The position numbers and the translations under genes were made by a program. Shown here piece by piece: positions 1-8,359 of a stretch of DNA of 36,753 nucleotides. Source of the stretch: Streptomyces sp. SID9727 (lineage in GTDB: Bacteria; Actinomycetota; Actinomycetes; Streptomycetales; Streptomycetaceae); NCBI RefSeq assembly GCF_010550605.1, contig NZ_JAAGNI010000248.1:1-36753 (forward strand), read 5' to 3'. A model generated the notes under the pieces. The model ran no database searches and was not told the origin of the DNA. It was given only the letters and a program-made list of their open reading frames with translations. Each line of letters begins with the position of its first letter. The first letter of the stretch is position 1.

Positions 1-1
1 G

Positions 2-1948
2 CCCTCCCCGTACACCGCAGGCGCACCCGCGCCCGTCGCCGATCTGCTGCCCCGCGCGCCGCGCGGGTTCCACGGGCGGGGGGCCGAGCTGACCGCGCTG
101 TCGCGGGCGGCGGCCGGGGAGGCGCCCGTCTGTCTGGTCACCGGACCGGCCGGGGTCGGCAAGACCGCGCTGGCACTGCACTGGGCGCGCCGGTCCCCCG
201 CCGCCTTCCCGGACGGGAGGCTCTTCGCGGATCTGCGCGGATTCGGCGAGGCCGCCGAGCCGACCCCGCTCGAAGTGCTGAGGGAGTTCCTGCTCGCGCT
301 CGGCGTCGCGCCCCGCCGGGTGCCGGAGTCCGTGGCCGGAGCGGCAGCGCTGTTCCGCTCGCTCACCGACCGGCTCAGCCTCCTCGTCGTACTGGACGAC
401 GCCCGCGATTCCGCGCAGGTCAGGCCGCTGCTGCCGGGCGGCGCGGACTGCGTCACGCTGGTCACCAGCCGGCACCGGCTCGACGGGCTGATCGCCTCGG
501 ACGCCGCCGTGCCGGTCCCGGTGGACATACTCGAACCGCCGGACGGCACCGCGCTGCTGGCCGGGGTGCTCGGCGAGGAACGGGTCCTCGCGGAACCGGT
601 GGCGGCCCGGCGGCTCGCCGATCTGTGCGGCGGACTGCCCCTCGCGCTGCGGGTGACGGCCGCCCGGCTGGCGGGCCGCCCGCAGTGGACGCTGGCCGCC
701 ATGGCCGACGAACTCGCGGACGAGCGCAGCCGGCTGTCCTATCTGGACGTGGAGGACACCGGCGTCTCGGCCTCCCTGCGGCTCACCGTGCGGCAGCTGC
801 CGCCGGACGCCGTCCACCACCTCGGCCGGCTCGGCCACCACCCGGGCAGCCACTTCGACCCGTACACCGCGGCGGCGCTCGCCGGCAGCGACCCGGTCTC
901 CGCCGGGGCTGCGCTGGAACGGCTCGCCGCCGCCCACCTGGTCACGGAGGCGGGCCCCGGGCGCTGGATACTGCACGACCTGGTGCGGCTGTACGCACGG
1001 GGACTCGACCCGGCCGCGGCGCCGGACGCGCTCATCGGCGTGCTGGACCACTACATCGCCACCGCGCTCGCCGCCGCCGACACGGCCGAACCGGGCGGCG
1101 AGCCCTGCTTTGTGCTGCCCGACGACTTCCGCGCGCCGGCCGCGACCCGGGACTTCACGGACCGGGCGGAGGCGATGAGCTGGCTGGCCGCCGAGCGCGA
1201 GGACCTGACCCTGGCGGCCGCCGCGGCCCGGACCGCCGGGCTCGACGACCGCGCCTGGCGGATCATCCTGCTCCAGTGGCCGCACGTGGTGTGGCGGGTG
1301 CGGGACGGCTGGACCCCGGTGCTGGAACTGGCCCTGGCGGCGGCCGCCGCCCGCGAGGACCCGTACGCCGAGTCCCGGGTCCGCAATCTGCTCGGCTGGG
1401 TGCTGACGGAGGAGGGCAGGACCGGTGAGGCCGTCGCCATGCTCGAACCCTCGCCCGGTCTCGCCCGGCTGGCCGACGACCGGCTCGGCGAGGCGACCGC
1501 GCTCATCAACCTGGCCATCGTGCAGGCCGAGCAGGGCGGGCTGGATCTGGCGATGGAGGGCTGCGAACGGGCCCTCCGGCTGGCCCGGGAGGAGCCCGAC
1601 GCGCACACGGAGATGCTCGCGCTCCAGCACCTGGCCCGGATGCAGCTGTCGGCGGGCCGCCCGCAGGACGCCCTGGACTCCGCCCGGACCGCCTTCGACC
1701 TGGGCCCCGAGCACGAGGAGGCGGCCCGCCGGGTGCTGCTGCTGTCCGTCAGCGGCGAGGCCCGCCTCGCCCTGGGCGCGGAGGAGGAAGGCATCCGGCT
1801 CCTGGACGAGGCGGCCACGGAGGCGGAGCGCGCCGGCTACGACGAGGGCGCGCTCCGGGCCCTGGAGGCGCTGCTCCGGGTGACGGCGAGCCCGGACCAC
1901 GTACGCCGCCGCACCGAGGCGGCCCGCCGCCTGACGGCGGACGGCTGA
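2..1948 (+). CDS. NB-ARC/TPR transcriptional regulator (AfsR/SARP-like), 5'-truncated by window edge
   Basis: The frame is open from base 2, so the start lies left of the window; a GTG at 275 is internal. A Walker A P-loop (GPAGVGKT) is encoded at 143-166, followed by a Walker B-like strand (LLVVLDD, near 390), a VTSRHRL sensor motif and a CGGLPLAL motif (near 630-655). This order is typical of the NB-ARC STAND ATPase module. The C-terminal third is alanine/leucine-rich helical sequence resembling tetratricopeptide repeats. Just before the P-loop, the sequence LPRAPRGFHGRGAEL resembles the linker that follows the BTAD domain in SARP/AfsR regulators. A winged-helix/BTAD half is therefore likely upstream but not seen. 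STAND proteins of this kind act as ATP-dependent switches in the cytoplasm, often on secondary metabolism genes. It could also be a stand-alone NB-ARC protein without a DNA-binding domain. The stop codon lies inside a hairpin shared with the next, convergent gene. Confidence 0.85.
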   Translation, partial: PSPYTAGAPAPVADLLPRAPRGFHGRGAELTALSRAAAGEAPVCLVTGPAGVGKTALALHWARRSPAAFPDGRLFADLRGFGEAAEPTPLEVLREFLLALGVAPRRVPESVAGAAALFRSLTDRLSLLVVLDDARDSAQVRPLLPGGADCVTLVTSRHRLDGLIASDAAVPVPVDILEPPDGTALLAGVLGEERVLAEPVAARRLADLCGGLPLALRVTAARLAGRPQWTLAAMADELADERSRLSYLDVEDTGVSASLRLTVRQLPPDAVHHLGRLGHHPGSHFDPYTAAALAGSDPVSAGAALERLAAAHLVTEAGPGRWILHDLVRLYARGLDPAAAPDALIGVLDHYIATALAAADTAEPGGEPCFVLPDDFRAPAATRDFTDRAEAMSWLAAEREDLTLAAAAARTAGLDDRAWRIILLQWPHVVWRVRDGWTPVLELALAAAAAREDPYAESRVRNLLGWVLTEEGRTGEAVAMLEPSPGLARLADDRLGEATALINLAIVQAEQGGLDLAMEGCERALRLAREEPDAHTEMLALQHLARMQLSAGRPQDALDSARTAFDLGPEHEEAARRVLLLSVSGEARLALGAEEEGIRLLDEAATEAERAGYDEGALRALEALLRVTASPDHVRRRTEAARRLTADG

Positions 1949-1985
1949 GGCGGGCCGCTCCCGCCGACGCACAGGCGTCCGCCGT
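1934..1985. terminator. Nested inverted repeat between convergent genes, probable bidirectional terminator
   Basis: A perfect 10-bp arm pair (1934-1943 ACGGCGGACG with 1976-1985 CGTCCGCCGT) encloses a second perfect hairpin (1949-1954 GGCGGG, 5-nt loop, 1960-1965 CCCGCC). The stop codon of the NB-ARC gene (1946-1948) lies inside the structure, and the convergent gene stops at 1992. There is no U-tract, as is usual in Streptomyces. Terminator function is inferred. Confidence 0.5.
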
Positions 1986-1991
1986 GTCCCC

Positions 1992-3797
1992 CTATGCGTC
2001 CATGCCCGCGAGCACCAGCGGCAGCCGGGCCGCTCCGCCCTCCGTGACGCGGACGGGGACGCCCCAGTCCTGCTGGTGGACGTGGCAGGCCGGGTACTCG
2101 TTGGCGGGGTCGTCGTCGCAGGACGCGGCCATCGCGGAGACGTGCAGGACACCCTCGGTGACGCCCTCCGCGAGGACGAGGTCGCGGAAGAGGTCGGTGC
2201 CCGCGCCCTCGCCCTCGGCCAGCAGCCCGGGCGGGGTCGAGGAGACCAGCAGCCGCGTCGAGGGACCGTACCGGGTGTCCAGCTTCTGCCCGGCCGGTGC
2301 CTGGAAGACGACGTCGAGCCGGAGCGCACCGGGGGCGACCTCGGTGGCGGCCCGCTGGGTGCGGTGCGCCTGCTCGGCGACGCGTACCGCCTCCTCGGGC
2401 AGCCGCAGCCGGGTCAGCCGGTGCCGGGCGGACTCCACGACGACGAGGTCGCCGTCCACCAGTACGGCGTCGCTGGGCTCCCGCAGGTCCGTGGCCAGGG
2501 TGGTGACCTCACCGCTCGCCGGGTCGTACCGGCGCAGGGCGTGGTTGTACGTGTCGCAGACGGCGACGGACCCGTCGGGCAGGGCGGTGACGCCGAGGGG
2601 GTGCTGGAGCAGGGCCTGGCCGGCTGCGCCGTCCCGGTGGCCGAAGTCGAAGAGACCGGTGCCGACGGCGGTGTGCACGGCGCCCTCGCGGTCGACCCAG
2701 CGCAGTGCGGACGTCTCCGAGTCGGCGACCCACAGCCGCTCCTCGGTCGCCGCGAGCCCGGACGGCTGGGCGAACCACGCCTCCGGGCCGGGTCCGTCGA
2801 CCAGGCCCTCGTTGGTGGTCCCGGCCGCGACGCGCACGGTGCCGTCCTCGGGGTCGTACGTCCACAGCTGGTGCACGCCGGCCATGGCGATCCAGAGCCG
2901 GCCGCCGAACCAGGCGACGTCCCACGGCGAGGAGAGGTCCACCTCGCGGGCCGGGCCGCTGGTGGGCGCCCCCTGCCACCACTGGCGGCCGGTGCCGGCG
3001 AGAGTGGTCGTGGTCCCGGTCGTGAGGTCGAGGGCGCGGAGGGCGTGGTTGACCGTGTCGGCGACCGCGATCCGTCCGTCGGGCAGCGGGGCGAGCCCCT
3101 GCGGCTCGCTGAACCGGACCTCGTCCGGCCCGCCGTCCGCGAAGCCGCGGTCACCCGTCCCGAAGTGCCGGCGCACGGTCTCCCCGTCCGGGTCCAGCTC
3201 GACCAGCCGGTGCCGGGTGGTGTCGGAGACCAGGAAGCCGCCGTCCGCGAGCAGCAGCGCCTTGCCCGGGAACCGCAGATGCGTGGCCACCGGCTCCGGC
3301 GCCACGTACGGACCGTCGCCGCGCCGCAGGGTGCCCTTCGCCGCGTGCTCCGCCTCCAGCTCCTCGACCAGCTTCTCGATGGCGTGGGCGTGGCCCTCGC
3401 CGGCGTGCTGGGCGACGACGTAGCCCTCGGGGTCGATGACGACGAGCGTGGGCCAGGCGCGTACGGCGTACTGCTTCCAGGTGGCCAGCTCGGGGTCGTC
3501 GAGGACCGGGTGGTGGACCTCGTACCGCTCGACCGCGTCCACGACGGCCTGGTGCTCCGCCTCGTGCACGAACTTCGGCGAGTGCACACCGATGATCACG
3601 ACGGTGTCGCGGTGCTTCTCCTCCAGCTCGCGCAGCTCGTCGAGAACATGCAGGCAGTTCACACAGCAGAAGGTCCAGAAGTCGAGGATGACGATGCGTC
3701 CTCGCAGGTCAGCGAGGGTGTACTGCCGGTCGCCTGTATTGAGCCAGCCGCCCTTGCCGATGAGTTCGGGGGCCCTGACGCGTGCACGTGTTGCCAT
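1992..3797 (-). CDS. NHL-repeat thioredoxin-family protein
   Basis: A 601-residue protein. The N-terminal domain (about residues 1-160) is thioredoxin/TlpA-like, with WTFCCVNC at 41-48 giving a CVNC redox pair (C45, C48) in the position of the CxxC motif. The rest is a six-bladed NHL-type beta-propeller with repeated 'LPDGRIAVADTVNHALR'-style blades. No signal peptide is visible, so it is probably cytoplasmic. The family is widespread in actinobacteria; a thiol-disulfide role is inferred from the CxxC motif and the substrate is unknown. I chose the ATG at 3797 (MATRARVRAP) rather than the open frame reaching 3896, because the upstream stretch reads into the divergent gene and does not look like family sequence. 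No good Shine-Dalgarno precedes this ATG. It is divergent from the LURP-one-like gene, with a 64-bp gap. Confidence 0.9.
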   Translation of the reverse strand: MATRARVRAPELIGKGGWLNTGDRQYTLADLRGRIVILDFWTFCCVNCLHVLDELRELEEKHRDTVVIIGVHSPKFVHEAEHQAVVDAVERYEVHHPVLDDPELATWKQYAVRAWPTLVVIDPEGYVVAQHAGEGHAHAIEKLVEELEAEHAAKGTLRRGDGPYVAPEPVATHLRFPGKALLLADGGFLVSDTTRHRLVELDPDGETVRRHFGTGDRGFADGGPDEVRFSEPQGLAPLPDGRIAVADTVNHALRALDLTTGTTTTLAGTGRQWWQGAPTSGPAREVDLSSPWDVAWFGGRLWIAMAGVHQLWTYDPEDGTVRVAAGTTNEGLVDGPGPEAWFAQPSGLAATEERLWVADSETSALRWVDREGAVHTAVGTGLFDFGHRDGAAGQALLQHPLGVTALPDGSVAVCDTYNHALRRYDPASGEVTTLATDLREPSDAVLVDGDLVVVESARHRLTRLRLPEEAVRVAEQAHRTQRAATEVAPGALRLDVVFQAPAGQKLDTRYGPSTRLLVSSTPPGLLAEGEGAGTDLFRDLVLAEGVTEGVLHVSAMAASCDDDPANEYPACHVHQQDWGVPVRVTEGGAARLPLVLAGMDA

Positions 3798-3861
3798 GAG
3801 AACAGTCAACAGCACCGTGGCGTTCCCGCATTCCAGAGGTGGCTCCGGGAACCTGTGAGCC

Positions 3862-4353
3862 ATGAGACTTCTCGTGCGCGAGCGCATTTTCGGCATCGGT
3901 GACGACTACTGGATCGAGGACGCGGACGGCCGCAAGGTCTTCCTGGTCGACGGCAAGGCCATGCGGGTGCGCGACACCTTCGAGCTGAAGGACGCGCAGG
4001 GCCGGATCCTCGTGGAGATCCGCCAGAAGCTCCTGAGCCTGCGCGACACGATGCTGATCGAGCGGGACGGCGAACAGCTCGCGAAGGTCAAGAAGAAGCA
4101 CCTTTCGCTGCTGCGGAACCACTACCGCGTGACCCTGGCGGACGGCACCGAGCTGGACGTCAGCGGCAAGATCCTGGACCGCGAGTTCGCGATCGACTAC
4201 GACGGCGAGCTGCTGGCCCAGATCTCCCGGCGCTGGCTGTCCGTCCGGGACACCTACGGCATCGACATCGTGCGGGACGACGCCGACGCGTCGCTGCTGA
4301 TCGCGGTGGCGGTGTGCGTGATCGTGCTCGCGGAGAAGGACCACGACGACTGA
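3862..4353 (+). CDS. LURP-one-related (LOR) family protein
   Basis: A 163-residue protein made of repeated beta-strand segments (WIEDADGRKVFLVDGKAM, IEIRQKLLSLRDTM-like, FAIDYDGELLAQISRRW) ending in a hydrophobic stretch (SLLIAVAVCVIVLAE). This is the pattern of the LURP-one/Tubby-like fold (DUF567), distantly related to scramblases. The biochemical function of bacterial members is unknown. The length matches the family. It starts at ATG 3862, divergent from the thioredoxin/NHL gene, and is followed by the hairpin and parS-like palindrome at 4371-4411. The C-terminal hydrophobic segment is usually a central helix of the barrel in this fold rather than a membrane anchor. Confidence 0.85.
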   Translation: MRLLVRERIFGIGDDYWIEDADGRKVFLVDGKAMRVRDTFELKDAQGRILVEIRQKLLSLRDTMLIERDGEQLAKVKKKHLSLLRNHYRVTLADGTELDVSGKILDREFAIDYDGELLAQISRRWLSVRDTYGIDIVRDDADASLLIAVAVCVIVLAEKDHDD

Positions 4354-4370
4354 CCGCGCGCCCCGCGCGG

Positions 4371-4411
4371 GAAGGGCCCTGTTTCACGTGAAACCGTGAA
4401 CAGGGCCCTTC
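4371..4411. terminator. Perfect 13-bp hairpin between convergent genes, enclosing a parS palindrome
   Basis: Arms 4371-4383 (GAAGGGCCCTGTT) and 4399-4411 (AACAGGGCCCTTC) are exact reverse complements. The hairpin lies 17 bp past the LOR gene stop and 5 bp before the nitrilase-family stop, so it could terminate both transcripts. Its left arm and loop contain the 14-bp parS-like palindrome. Confidence 0.7.
4381..4394. promoter_or_regulatory. parS site (ParB-binding palindrome)
   Basis: The sequence GTTTCACGTGAAAC is a perfect palindrome. As I recall it, this equals the 14-nt consensus described for the Streptomyces ParB sites that cluster around oriC. It is intergenic, as most such sites are. 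It is the only copy I found in the window. A chance occurrence of an exact A/T-containing 14-mer in DNA this GC-rich is very unlikely. ParB loads here and spreads to organise origin regions for segregation during sporulation. Confidence 0.88.
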
Positions 4412-4416
4412 GCGCG

Positions 4417-5211
4417 TCAGACCGTGGGCGCGGCCAGCCCGAGTCGCCGGTCCTTCAGCGCCGGGAACTGCTCCCGGGTCGCCGCGACCTTGGCGGTGTC
4501 CAGCTCCACGGTCAGCACCTCCTCGCCCGCGCCCGCTTCCGCGAGCACCTCGCCCCACGGGTCCACGGCGAGGGAGTGGCCGGCCTGCTGGATGCCCCCG
4601 TGGGTGCCGGCGGAGCCGACGGCCAGGACGTACGACTGGTTCTCGACGGCGCGGGCCTGCGCGAGCAGGGTCCAGTGGGCGCGGCGGCGCTCCGGCCAGC
4701 CGGCCGCGACGACCAGGGTTTCGGCGCCGGCGTCGACCAGGCCCCGGAAGAGCTCCGGGAAGCGGAGGTCGTAGCAGGTGGCCAGGCCGAGCGTGGTCTC
4801 CGGGAGGGGAACGGTGACCAGGTCCTCGCCGGCGCCCATCATGACGGCCTCGCCCTGGTCGAAGCCGAAGCGGTGGATCTTGCGGTAGGCGGCGGCCCGC
4901 TCGCCTTCGGGGGAGAAGACGAGCGTGGTGTTGTAGAGGGTGCCGTCCTCGGCCCGTTCGACGAAGGAGCCGGCGTGCAGCCAGACCCCGGCCTCGGCGG
5001 CGGCCTTGGCCATCACCTGGTGCGTCGGCCCCGTCAGCGGCTCGGCCTCGTCCTCGAAGGCCGTGTAGGCGAAGGCTCCGACCGGCCACAACTCGGGGAG
5101 GACCACCAGGTCCGCGCCCCGCTGCGACGCCACCAGTGAGGCGGCGCGTTCCCTACGGGAATCGACGGGTTCGTCCGGGTCTACTGCGATCTGGATGAGG
5201 GAGGCGCGCAC
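4417..5211 (-). CDS. Carbon-nitrogen hydrolase (nitrilase superfamily amidase)
   Basis: A 264-residue protein, the usual length for a single-domain nitrilase-superfamily enzyme. All three catalytic residues are visible: Glu40 (VVLPELWP), Lys111 (YRKIHRFGF) and Cys146 (LATCYDLRFPELF). The CYDLRFPE context resembles omega-amidase/YafV-type or deaminated-glutathione amidase-type members, which hydrolyse small C-N amide bonds in the cytoplasm. The exact substrate cannot be read from the sequence. The GTG start at 5211 gives the conserved N-terminus MRASLIQI; little leader is visible and no clear Shine-Dalgarno, so it may be leaderless. It is convergent with the LOR gene and divergent from the mycothiol-dependent gene. 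Confidence 0.9.
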   Translation of the reverse strand: MRASLIQIAVDPDEPVDSRRERAASLVASQRGADLVVLPELWPVGAFAYTAFEDEAEPLTGPTHQVMAKAAAEAGVWLHAGSFVERAEDGTLYNTTLVFSPEGERAAAYRKIHRFGFDQGEAVMMGAGEDLVTVPLPETTLGLATCYDLRFPELFRGLVDAGAETLVVAAGWPERRRAHWTLLAQARAVENQSYVLAVGSAGTHGGIQQAGHSLAVDPWGEVLAEAGAGEEVLTVELDTAKVAATREQFPALKDRRLGLAAPTV

Positions 5212-5390
5212 ACTACCACCGTCCTGGCATTCGAGCCGTCAACACCGGCCTACGATCGTCACACGAAAGCACTGCCGGGGTGCCTGCTCGCAGCGTAACT
5301 TAGCCACCGAACCTCATCGCCGCCCGCAGCCCGCAGCCCGACCGTCCGCGCCCAGTTGCCCATGCACCGCAGAACCGCACGAGGGGTCCC

Positions 5391-6215
5391 GTGACCGTCC
5401 ATCCCAGCCTCCAGACCTACGCCGACGCCTGGACCCACTCCATCGAGTCGATAGCCGAGCTGGTGAGCCCGCTCGCCGAGGGGGAGTGGAACGGCCGCAC
5501 CCCCTGCCCCAACTGGTCCGTGCGCGACATCGTGTCGCACATCATCGGGATGGAGTGCGAGCAGCTCGGCGACCCGCGTCCGATCCACACCCTGCCGCGC
5601 GACCTGTTCCACGTGCAGAGCGAGTTCGCCCGCTACATGGAGATGCAGGTCGACGTCCGGCGCCACCACACCGCGCCGGAGATGACCTCCGAGCTGGAGT
5701 ACACGGTCATCCGCCGCTCCCGGCAGCTGCGGAACGAGACGCGGGACCCGGAGACCATGGTGCGGGCACCGCTGGGCGCCGAGCAGACCCTGGAGACGGC
5801 ACTGCGGATGCGCGCGTTCGACGTCTGGGTGCACGAGCAGGACCTGCGGACGGCCCTGGGCAGGCCCGGCAACCTGGACTCCCCCGGCGCGCTCGTCACC
5901 CGCGACGTCCTGCTGCTGGGGCTGCCGAAGGTGGTGGCCAAGAGGGCGGGCGCACCGGCCGACTCCGCCGTGGTGCTGGACGTGCACGGGCCGCTGGAGT
6001 TCATGCGCACCGTGCGGATCGACGCCGAGGGGCACGGTTCGCTGGACGTCGCCCCGTCGCTCGGGCCCGCCGCGACGCTGTCCATGGACTGGGAGACGTA
6101 CGTACGGCTGGCCTGCGGCCGGGTGCGGCCCGCCGCCGTCGCGGACCGGGTCAAGACCGAGGGCGACCAGGAACTGGCCGACGCCATCCTCCAGCACTTC
6201 GCCGTCACCCCGTAA
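5391..6215 (+). CDS. Maleylpyruvate isomerase family mycothiol-dependent enzyme
   Basis: A 274-residue protein. The N-terminal helical-bundle domain has the signature NGRTPCPNWSVRDIVSHIIGMECEQL (residues about 34-59), where the WSVRDIVSH histidine and later H/E positions form the DinB/MDMPI metal site. The family uses mycothiol, the actinobacterial glutathione substitute, but the true reaction of most members is unknown. The C-terminal half (about 180-270) resembles the SCP2-like/MDMPI C-terminal domain. The start is GTG 5391, with GAGGGG a few bases upstream as ribosome site. The gene is monocistronic between a divergent nitrilase gene and a convergent MFS gene, separated from the latter by a hairpin. 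Confidence 0.88.
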   Translation: MTVHPSLQTYADAWTHSIESIAELVSPLAEGEWNGRTPCPNWSVRDIVSHIIGMECEQLGDPRPIHTLPRDLFHVQSEFARYMEMQVDVRRHHTAPEMTSELEYTVIRRSRQLRNETRDPETMVRAPLGAEQTLETALRMRAFDVWVHEQDLRTALGRPGNLDSPGALVTRDVLLLGLPKVVAKRAGAPADSAVVLDVHGPLEFMRTVRIDAEGHGSLDVAPSLGPAATLSMDWETYVRLACGRVRPAAVADRVKTEGDQELADAILQHFAVTP

Positions 6216-6242
6216 CACCACGAGAACCCCGGCACGCAGCGG

Positions 6243-6270
6243 CGCCCGCCCCCGCGACGGGGGACGGGCG
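6243..6270. terminator. GC-rich hairpin between convergent genes
   Basis: The left arm 6243-6254 (CGCCCGCCCCCG) pairs with 6258-6270 (CGGGGGACGGGCG) with one bulged A and a 3-nt loop. It lies 27 bp after the mycothiol-enzyme stop and 20 bp before the MFS stop, consistent with a bidirectional terminator. Confidence 0.65.
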
Positions 6271-6290
6271 CGCCGCCGTCCGGGGCCGGA

Positions 6291-7601
6291 TCACGCCGGC
6301 ACGTGGACCGCCTCCACCCGGCTGATCACGTGGTGGTCGCGCTCGCGGCGTGCCGCCCTCGCGCGCAGCCGCAGGATCTGCGCGACGCCCAGCGCCTCCA
6401 GGACGAAGACCGACGAGAACGCCACCCGGTAGTTGTCACCGGTCGCGTCCAGCAGCACGCCGACCGCCAGCAACGTGGTCATCGAGGCGACGAAGCCGCC
6501 CATGTTGACGATGCCGGACGCGGTGCCCTGGCGCTCGGGCGGGTTGGCCGGGCGGGAGAAGTCGAAGCCGATCATCGAGGCCGGGCCGCACGCCCCGAGC
6601 ACCACGCACAGGACGACCAGCAGCCACATCGGCGCGTGGTCGCCGGGGTGGAAGATCGTCACCGCCCACAGCGTGGCCGTCGCGCCGACCGTGCCGAGGG
6701 CGAGCGGGACGCGGGCCCCGTGGTGACGGGCGATCACCTGCCCGTAGACGAGCCCCAGCGTCATGTTCGAGAGCACCACCAGGGTCAGCAGCTCACCGGC
6801 GGTCCCCCGGCCGAGTCCCTGGTCCTCGACCAGGAAGGGCATGCCCCACAGCAGCAGGAACACCATCGCCGGGAACTGCGTGGTGAAGTGCACCCACATC
6901 CCGAGCCGGGTCCCGGGCTCCCGCCAGGAGGCGGCGATCTGCTTGCGCACGTACGCCCCGCCGGCGTGCTGGGCGGGCGGCGGCTCGTAGCCCTCGGGGT
7001 GGTCCTTGAGGAAGAGGAGGAGCAGCACGAGCACCACGACCCCGGCCAGCGAGCTGCCGACGAAGGTGGTCGTCCAGCCGAAGCCGTGCAGGGCACGGGC
7101 GATCACCAGCGTGGAGATCAGGTTGCCCGCCATCCCGAAGAGGGCGGCGACCTGGCCGATCAACGGCCCGCGCCGGGCCGGGAACCAGCGCGTCCCCAGC
7201 CGGAGCACGCTGATGAACGTCATCGCGTCGCCGCACCCCAGCAGCGCCCGGGACGCGAGCGCCGTGCCGTACGTGGGGGAGAGCGCGAAGCCGAGCTGGC
7301 CGAGGGTGAACAGGACGGCCCCGAGGGCCAGCACCCGCTTGGTGCCGAGCCGGTCGACCATCAGGCCGACGGGTATCTGCATGCCCGCGTACACGAGCAG
7401 CTGGAGGATCGAGAAGGTGGAGAGCGCCGAGGCGTTGACGTCGAACCGGTCGGCGGCGTCGAGTCCGGCGACACCGAGGCTGGTCCGGAAGATGATGGCG
7501 ACGAAGTAGACGGCGACGCCGATGCCCCAGATCCTGACGGCACGCCGGCCGCCGGGCGGGTCACCGGGCAGGGGCAGGGTGGGCGCGGCGGCGGAACTCA
7601 C
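6291..7601 (-). CDS. Major facilitator superfamily (MFS) transporter
   Basis: A 436-residue, highly hydrophobic protein with about 12 membrane segments (for example IWGIGVAVYFVAIIF near residue 24 and MWLLVVLCVVLGACG late). The MFS signature loop after the second helix reads GLMVDRLGTKRVL. The substrate is unknown. The GTG start (7601) overlaps the stop of the upstream GntR regulator in a GTGA arrangement, so the two genes are co-transcribed and probably translationally coupled. This makes the GntR protein its likely local regulator. The length is normal and no lesion is visible. Confidence 0.92.
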   Translation of the reverse strand: MSSAAAPTLPLPGDPPGGRRAVRIWGIGVAVYFVAIIFRTSLGVAGLDAADRFDVNASALSTFSILQLLVYAGMQIPVGLMVDRLGTKRVLALGAVLFTLGQLGFALSPTYGTALASRALLGCGDAMTFISVLRLGTRWFPARRGPLIGQVAALFGMAGNLISTLVIARALHGFGWTTTFVGSSLAGVVVLVLLLLFLKDHPEGYEPPPAQHAGGAYVRKQIAASWREPGTRLGMWVHFTTQFPAMVFLLLWGMPFLVEDQGLGRGTAGELLTLVVLSNMTLGLVYGQVIARHHGARVPLALGTVGATATLWAVTIFHPGDHAPMWLLVVLCVVLGACGPASMIGFDFSRPANPPERQGTASGIVNMGGFVASMTTLLAVGVLLDATGDNYRVAFSSVFVLEALGVAQILRLRARAARRERDHHVISRVEAVHVPA

Positions 7602-8290
7602 CGGTCCTCACCCCGGACCAGCACCTTGACCCGGCCGACGTGGCGGCGCACGACCTGGGCGGCGAACTCCGCGTCACCGGACCTGATCGCCTCCAGCAGC
7701 TCGCCGTGCTCCGCGATGTTGGCGGCGATCCTGTCCGGGTGGGCCTCCATCACGGCGACGCCCATCCGCAGCTGGCGGTCGCGCAGCTGGTCGTAGAGGC
7801 GGGACAGGATCTCGTTGCCCGCGTGGCGGACGATCTCGGCGTGGAAGCAGCGGTCCTTGACGGAGACGGTGGCCAGGTCGCCGGCGTCGGAGTAGTGCCG
7901 CTGCTCCTCCAGGAGCGCTTCCAGCCGGCTGATCAGCTGCGGGGACGCGGGCACCGCCTTGCGGGCGGCGAACTCCTCGACCAGCAGCCGGGTCTCCACC
8001 ACGTCCGCGATCTCCTGGGCGGAGACGGCGAGCACCAGGGCGCCCTTCTTCGGGTAGAGCTTGATGAGCCCCTCGACCTCGAGGCGCAGCAGCGCCTCGC
8101 GCACCGGCGTGCGCGAGACCCCCACGGCCTCGGCGAGACCGCCCTCGGTCAGCAGGGTGCCGCCCTCGTAGCGGCGGTCCAGGACGGCGTCCTTGACGTG
8201 CGTGTAGACGCGCTCGGCGGCCGGGGGCTGCTTCGCGGGCGGGGTGAGGGGAGCGGGACCGGGGGACGTGGAGGGTGCGGGGGCTGGCAT
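7598..8290 (-). CDS. GntR-family transcriptional regulator (FadR/FCD subfamily)
   Basis: A 230-residue protein. The N-terminal winged helix (about 22-90) contains GGLAEAVGVSRTPVREALLRLEVEGL, the classic GntR recognition helix. The C-terminal half is an all-helical FCD ligand domain with spaced acidic and His residues (DRCFHAEIVRH, ANIAEHGELLEAI, VVRRHVGR) that usually bind a metal and a carboxylate effector. I chose ATG 8290 (MPAPAP) over the in-frame start at 8320. A TATGCT -10 box ends exactly 6 nt before this ATG, which fits a leaderless transcript, and the extra ten residues of the longer form are atypical. It is the first gene of a two-gene operon with the MFS transporter. Confidence 0.92.
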   Translation of the reverse strand: MPAPAPSTSPGPAPLTPPAKQPPAAERVYTHVKDAVLDRRYEGGTLLTEGGLAEAVGVSRTPVREALLRLEVEGLIKLYPKKGALVLAVSAQEIADVVETRLLVEEFAARKAVPASPQLISRLEALLEEQRHYSDAGDLATVSVKDRCFHAEIVRHAGNEILSRLYDQLRDRQLRMGVAVMEAHPDRIAANIAEHGELLEAIRSGDAEFAAQVVRRHVGRVKVLVRGEDR

Positions 8291-8296
8291 GCGTAC

Positions 8297-8302
8297 AGCA
8301 TA
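8297..8302 (-). promoter_or_regulatory. Putative -10 box (TATGCT) of a leaderless GntR-MFS transcript
   Basis: On the minus strand TATGCT matches TAnnnT and is separated from the ATG at 8290 by 6 nt, the spacing expected if transcription starts at the A of ATG. No convincing -35 is seen. The surrounding AT-richer stretch (8287-8319) contains imperfect inverted repeats that could serve for GntR autoregulation. Confidence 0.45.
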
Positions 8303-8359
8303 GATACAACATGCACGCAAGCGTCCCGCCGTCCACGATGTGGGCGAGGGGCCGGGCCG

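Noticed and set aside
2076..3902. A 608-codon plus-strand open frame opposite the NHL/thioredoxin gene
   Set aside because: The minus strand encodes the CVNC thioredoxin motif and NHL blades; the plus frame has no recognisable domain.
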